Assembly: GCA_015486425.1 (NCBI GenBank)
Contig: WFRQ01000275.1
Location: 1 to 5,522, forward strand
Reading direction: 5' to 3'
DNA length: 5,522 nucleotides
Source: Deltaproteobacteria bacterium
Lineage (GTDB): Bacteria > Desulfobacterota > Dissulfuribacteria > Dissulfuribacterales > QOAL01
In this document: piece by piece, positions 3,070 through 5,522 of the stretch
Layout of the letters: each line of letters begins with the position of its first letter
Numbering within the stretch: the first letter of the stretch is position 1
Made by a program: the position numbers and the translations under genes
The notes under the pieces: model-generated
Database searches by the model: none
The model's input: only the letters and a program-made list of their open reading frames with translations
What the model was told of the DNA's origin: nothing

Positions 3070-5522
3070 TTAAAGCCTTGTCTGAAGGCCCATTACTGTC
3101 ACATCGTCATTTCGTTCATTATCACCCTGCCATTCCCTGAGTGTTTCCTCTATGCGGCTCTTCTGCTGGTGGAAGGAAAGGGTGTATATTTCCGTCAGGA
3201 GTTTTTTGAATTTTCTCCTTCCCATTGGAAAATCCTTTGGCCCCCCGTTCTGATCCCAGTAGCCGTCAGTGGCAAGGTAGAATATCATACCGGGTTTCAG
3301 GGTGATTTCATGGTCGTTAAACAGGTAATCCGAAACTGAACTTGTGTAGCCGATTGACTGCCGGTTCCCCTTTATCATGATTACCCTGCCGTTATCAATA
3401 TAAAACAGTGGAAGCTGGGCCCCTGCAAACACGGCCTTTCCTGTTTCATAGTTCAGGTAAAGCAGTGCTGCATCAAAGCCTGCGTTTGATACGGCTGATG
3501 CGTCCTCCTGTCTCAGCAGGTGTTTGAGGCTTCTGTTCATTACGCCAAGCAGTCGCGCAGGGCTGACCTCTTCATCAGTGCTTATGATCTTTGCTGTAAG
3601 CTGTCTCTCTATGGCCTTTGCCAGCATGGTCACAAATGCCCCTGCAACACCATGACCCGTGCAGTCAATCATCCAGACAAGGCACTCCTTCCTGGATGGC
3701 AGCAGTTCCAGCAGATAGAGATCGCCGCCCACAGTGTCACGCGGTTCATAGATAATGAGGTGCTGCTCAAAGAATGTCTGAAAATCTTCCTGCCTCGGTA
3801 TGAGTGCACGCTGTATGAGGGATGCATATTTGATAGACGATGTTATCTGGCGGTTCTTTTCCCTGAGTTCTGCTTCAAGCCTGCTGCGCCGTTTTATCTC
3901 CCGTTTGAGCATTATCATCCAGAACAATGTGCCTGACAGGATGAGACCTGCCACAACGACTATCTGCCAGATCAGAGTGTAATCCACCCGCTCCACATAT
4001 TTCTGTTTTATCCACCTGTTCAGTATGGCCTGGTGTTCTTCAGGGGTGATGCTCCGGATGGCAGAGTTCATGATATCTACAAGCGGGGCATATTCCTTCC
4101 TTATGCCGAATCCAAGTTCCGTGAAGAATTCTGTCTTTCCCACGATCTTTACGTTATTAAGCCCCATCTGTGATATGGTATAGCTGCCGAGCGCCATGGT
4201 GCAGAGCAGTGCGTCAGCCTTGCCGGTTGAGACTGCGGTCAGGCCGTCCTGGATGTTTTCCACCTCCATCCAGTGCATGTCAGGATATTTTTTGAATATC
4301 TTCCCGAGATAGCCGTAGTCTTTTATGACGGCAATTTTTCTGTCTTTTATCTGCTTAAGGGATTCTACATAGGATTGAGCGCTGTCCATTATGATGACAA
4401 TGGGGTTTTTCAGATATGAGTCGGTAAACAGCAGAAAGGAGCCAAGGGGAGAATCGATTGTCTCTGAAATTATATCAGCCGCTCCGCTGGTGATTTTTTC
4501 CACTGATTCGTCCCAGTTTCTGGTGGGAATTGTGCGGAAATGTATGTTAAGCCGGTCCTCTATTAATTTCAGGTGTTCGGCAACTATGCCAATATATTTG
4601 CCATCATGGTTAAATGCCTCGTATGGGAGCCAGTTGGGGTCTCCGGTAAAGCGAAGGGCAGGATGGTCACGGAGCCATTTGTGCTGGCGGTCAGTGAGCC
4701 TGCATTCCGGTACCTTGGATACAAGGGGGGCAGCGGAAAATTCCTGTCTTATCTGGATCATGTCGTGCTGAAGAATGGAATCCAGGGCCTTCTGGACAAT
4801 GCTGTGAAGAATTGGCTCCTCGCGGCTTACCAGCATTGAAAGCTCCATATTCTTAAGCTCATTCTGAACAATACCTTTCAGCCCTCCAAGGGTGTTTTCC
4901 TGGCTCAGGTAATAAACTGCGGTCTGGGATGCAATGGTGGCATCGGCACGCCGGTTGAGAACAGCAAGCAGGGCATCGAGCAGTGTCGGGGTCTCAATGA
5001 TCTTGATCTCCGGATGGTCTCTGCGGAGCTTGATGCTAAGGGTCCAGCCCTTTGGAAGTGCCACGGTGCGGCCTGAAAGTTCGGAAAAGTCGTGTATGGT
5101 CTGGTTGTCTGCGGTGACAAAGATGAAGTTTTTTACAATGTAGTAGGGCGTGGTGTAAATGCCGTATTCTTCCCGTTTTTTGTCATAAAATACTGCAGGG
5201 AGCAGGGATATCTCGCCTGTCCTGAATTTTTTCATGGTGTCAGGCCACGGCCCGGTGACAGGCTGGACGTGAAGTCCGGTGTACTGCTCCACAAGGCCCA
5301 TGACCCTGGCGCTTATGCCGCTGTACTTGCCGTCTCTGTCAAAATATTCAAATGGAACCCAGTTCTGCTCCACCCCGATTTTTACTGAGGGGTGTTCAGC
5401 AATCCACTGACGCTCCTCAGCAGTGAGGCTCTGGGGTGTAAAGGGGGGATGGCCTGGCTGCTGCATTTCTTCAGCATTTACGGGAAGAGTCATGCACAGC
5501 AGAAGCAGCAGTGTCACAGGCA
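3070..5522 (-). CDS. Membrane sensor phosphatase: two periplasmic substrate-binding domains, one TM helix, SpoIIE/PP2C domain (SiaA-like); 5' end cut by window
   Basis: Predicted transmembrane serine/threonine phosphatase that senses a small periplasmic ligand and dephosphorylates the DUF1987 protein encoded downstream. Residue numbers count from the GTG at 5517. A hydrophobic stretch ending VNA|EE looks like a signal peptide. Two SBP_bac_3 (Venus-flytrap) domains follow, about 45-262 (opening GVEQNWVPFEYFDRDGKYSG) and 288-506 (opening FTGDPNWLPYEAFNHDGKY), as in BvgS/EvgS-type sensors. A TM helix lies at about 514-537, a charged helical linker at 538-565, and a SpoIIE-type PP2C domain at 566-813. 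Metal-site motifs are intact: DTVGGDLYL (D599), IDCTGHGVAGAF (D618), ATDGYW (D751) and NDDVTV (D804/D805). The SIKYASLIQRALIP motif before the domain is typical of this phosphatase class. The GTG start is doubtful: it gives a signal peptide without a basic n-region, and the frame stays open to the right edge, so the true start probably lies outside. P. aeruginosa SiaA has a different sensor with a HAMP domain; the assignment rests on the phosphatase domain and the kinase/DUF1987 neighbours. The specific ligand cannot be inferred. Confidence 0.9.
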   Translation of the reverse strand, partial: PVTLLLLLCMTLPVNAEEMQQPGHPPFTPQSLTAEERQWIAEHPSVKIGVEQNWVPFEYFDRDGKYSGISARVMGLVEQYTGLHVQPVTGPWPDTMKKFRTGEISLLPAVFYDKKREEYGIYTTPYYIVKNFIFVTADNQTIHDFSELSGRTVALPKGWTLSIKLRRDHPEIKIIETPTLLDALLAVLNRRADATIASQTAVYYLSQENTLGGLKGIVQNELKNMELSMLVSREEPILHSIVQKALDSILQHDMIQIRQEFSAAPLVSKVPECRLTDRQHKWLRDHPALRFTGDPNWLPYEAFNHDGKYIGIVAEHLKLIEDRLNIHFRTIPTRNWDESVEKITSGAADIISETIDSPLGSFLLFTDSYLKNPIVIIMDSAQSYVESLKQIKDRKIAVIKDYGYLGKIFKKYPDMHWMEVENIQDGLTAVSTGKADALLCTMALGSYTISQMGLNNVKIVGKTEFFTELGFGIRKEYAPLVDIMNSAIRSITPEEHQAILNRWIKQKYVERVDYTLIWQIVVVAGLILSGTLFWMIMLKREIKRRSRLEAELREKNRQITSSIKYASLIQRALIPRQEDFQTFFEQHLIIYEPRDTVGGDLYLLELLPSRKECLVWMIDCTGHGVAGAFVTMLAKAIERQLTAKIISTDEEVSPARLLGVMNRSLKHLLRQEDASAVSNAGFDAALLYLNYETGKAVFAGAQLPLFYIDNGRVIMIKGNRQSIGYTSSVSDYLFNDHEITLKPGMIFYLATDGYWDQNGGPKDFPMGRRKFKKLLTEIYTLSFHQQKSRIEETLREWQGDNERNDDVTVMGLQTRL

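Noticed and set aside
5515..5517. GTG as the true start of the sensor phosphatase
   Set aside because: The resulting signal peptide has no basic residues and no upstream ribosome binding site can be seen; the frame is open to the window edge, so the real start is probably outside.
5460..5517. Lipoprotein signal (LLLLLC) in the sensor phosphatase
   Set aside because: The residue before the cysteine is leucine, not a small residue as a lipobox needs; VNA|EE fits ordinary signal peptidase cleavage better, and the protein has its own TM helix.

Overview
The window is one strand-coherent gene block. All five protein genes read on the minus strand, so transcription runs from the right edge to the left edge. 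Gaps between genes are 14 to 68 bases except for one of 225 bases, which looks like an operon. Both ends are cut: the rightmost gene lacks its start and the leftmost lacks its end. The G+C content looks roughly even, and all products are bacterial signalling proteins. Domain content and the type of intergenic repeats recall Desulfobacterota or other former 'deltaproteobacteria', but this is a weak guess; no marker gene is present.

In order of transcription: (1) 5522-3070, a membrane sensor with two tandem periplasmic Venus-flytrap (SBP_bac_3) domains, one transmembrane helix and a cytoplasmic SpoIIE-type PP2C phosphatase. (2) 2844-2299, a SiaB-family GHKL-like protein kinase. (3) 2230-1844, a SiaC/DUF1987 phosphoprotein. 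(4) 1829-951, a cytoplasmic HD-GYP domain protein with an N-terminal helical stalk, predicted to hydrolyse c-di-GMP. (5) 904 to beyond the left edge, a second, soluble SpoIIE-type phosphatase. No gene for this last one could be taken from a simple longest-ORF reading inside the window; it is found by reading the open minus-strand frame from an ATG at 904 with a good ribosome binding site.

Together this is a SiaABC-type partner switch: phosphatase, kinase, and the phosphoprotein they compete over. In Pseudomonas aeruginosa the fourth protein, SiaD, is a diguanylate cyclase that makes c-di-GMP and is activated by unphosphorylated SiaC. Here the fourth position holds an intact HD-GYP protein, so the same switch would be expected to control c-di-GMP breakdown, and a second phosphatase is added. 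The HD-GYP protein and the second phosphatase share a related stretch of about 40 residues ahead of their catalytic domains, a candidate docking site for the SiaC-like protein. The SiaC-like protein has serine where P. aeruginosa SiaC has its phosphorylated threonine.

The 225-base gap between genes 1 and 2 holds no gene. It contains two hairpins with the same tetraloop and a four-copy heptamer repeat, and is bracketed by a 14-base direct repeat (13 of 14 identical). Removing one repeat copy and the enclosed DNA would leave a 39-base gap, so this looks like an insertion into a previously compact operon. No promoter or intrinsic terminator is visible in the window.
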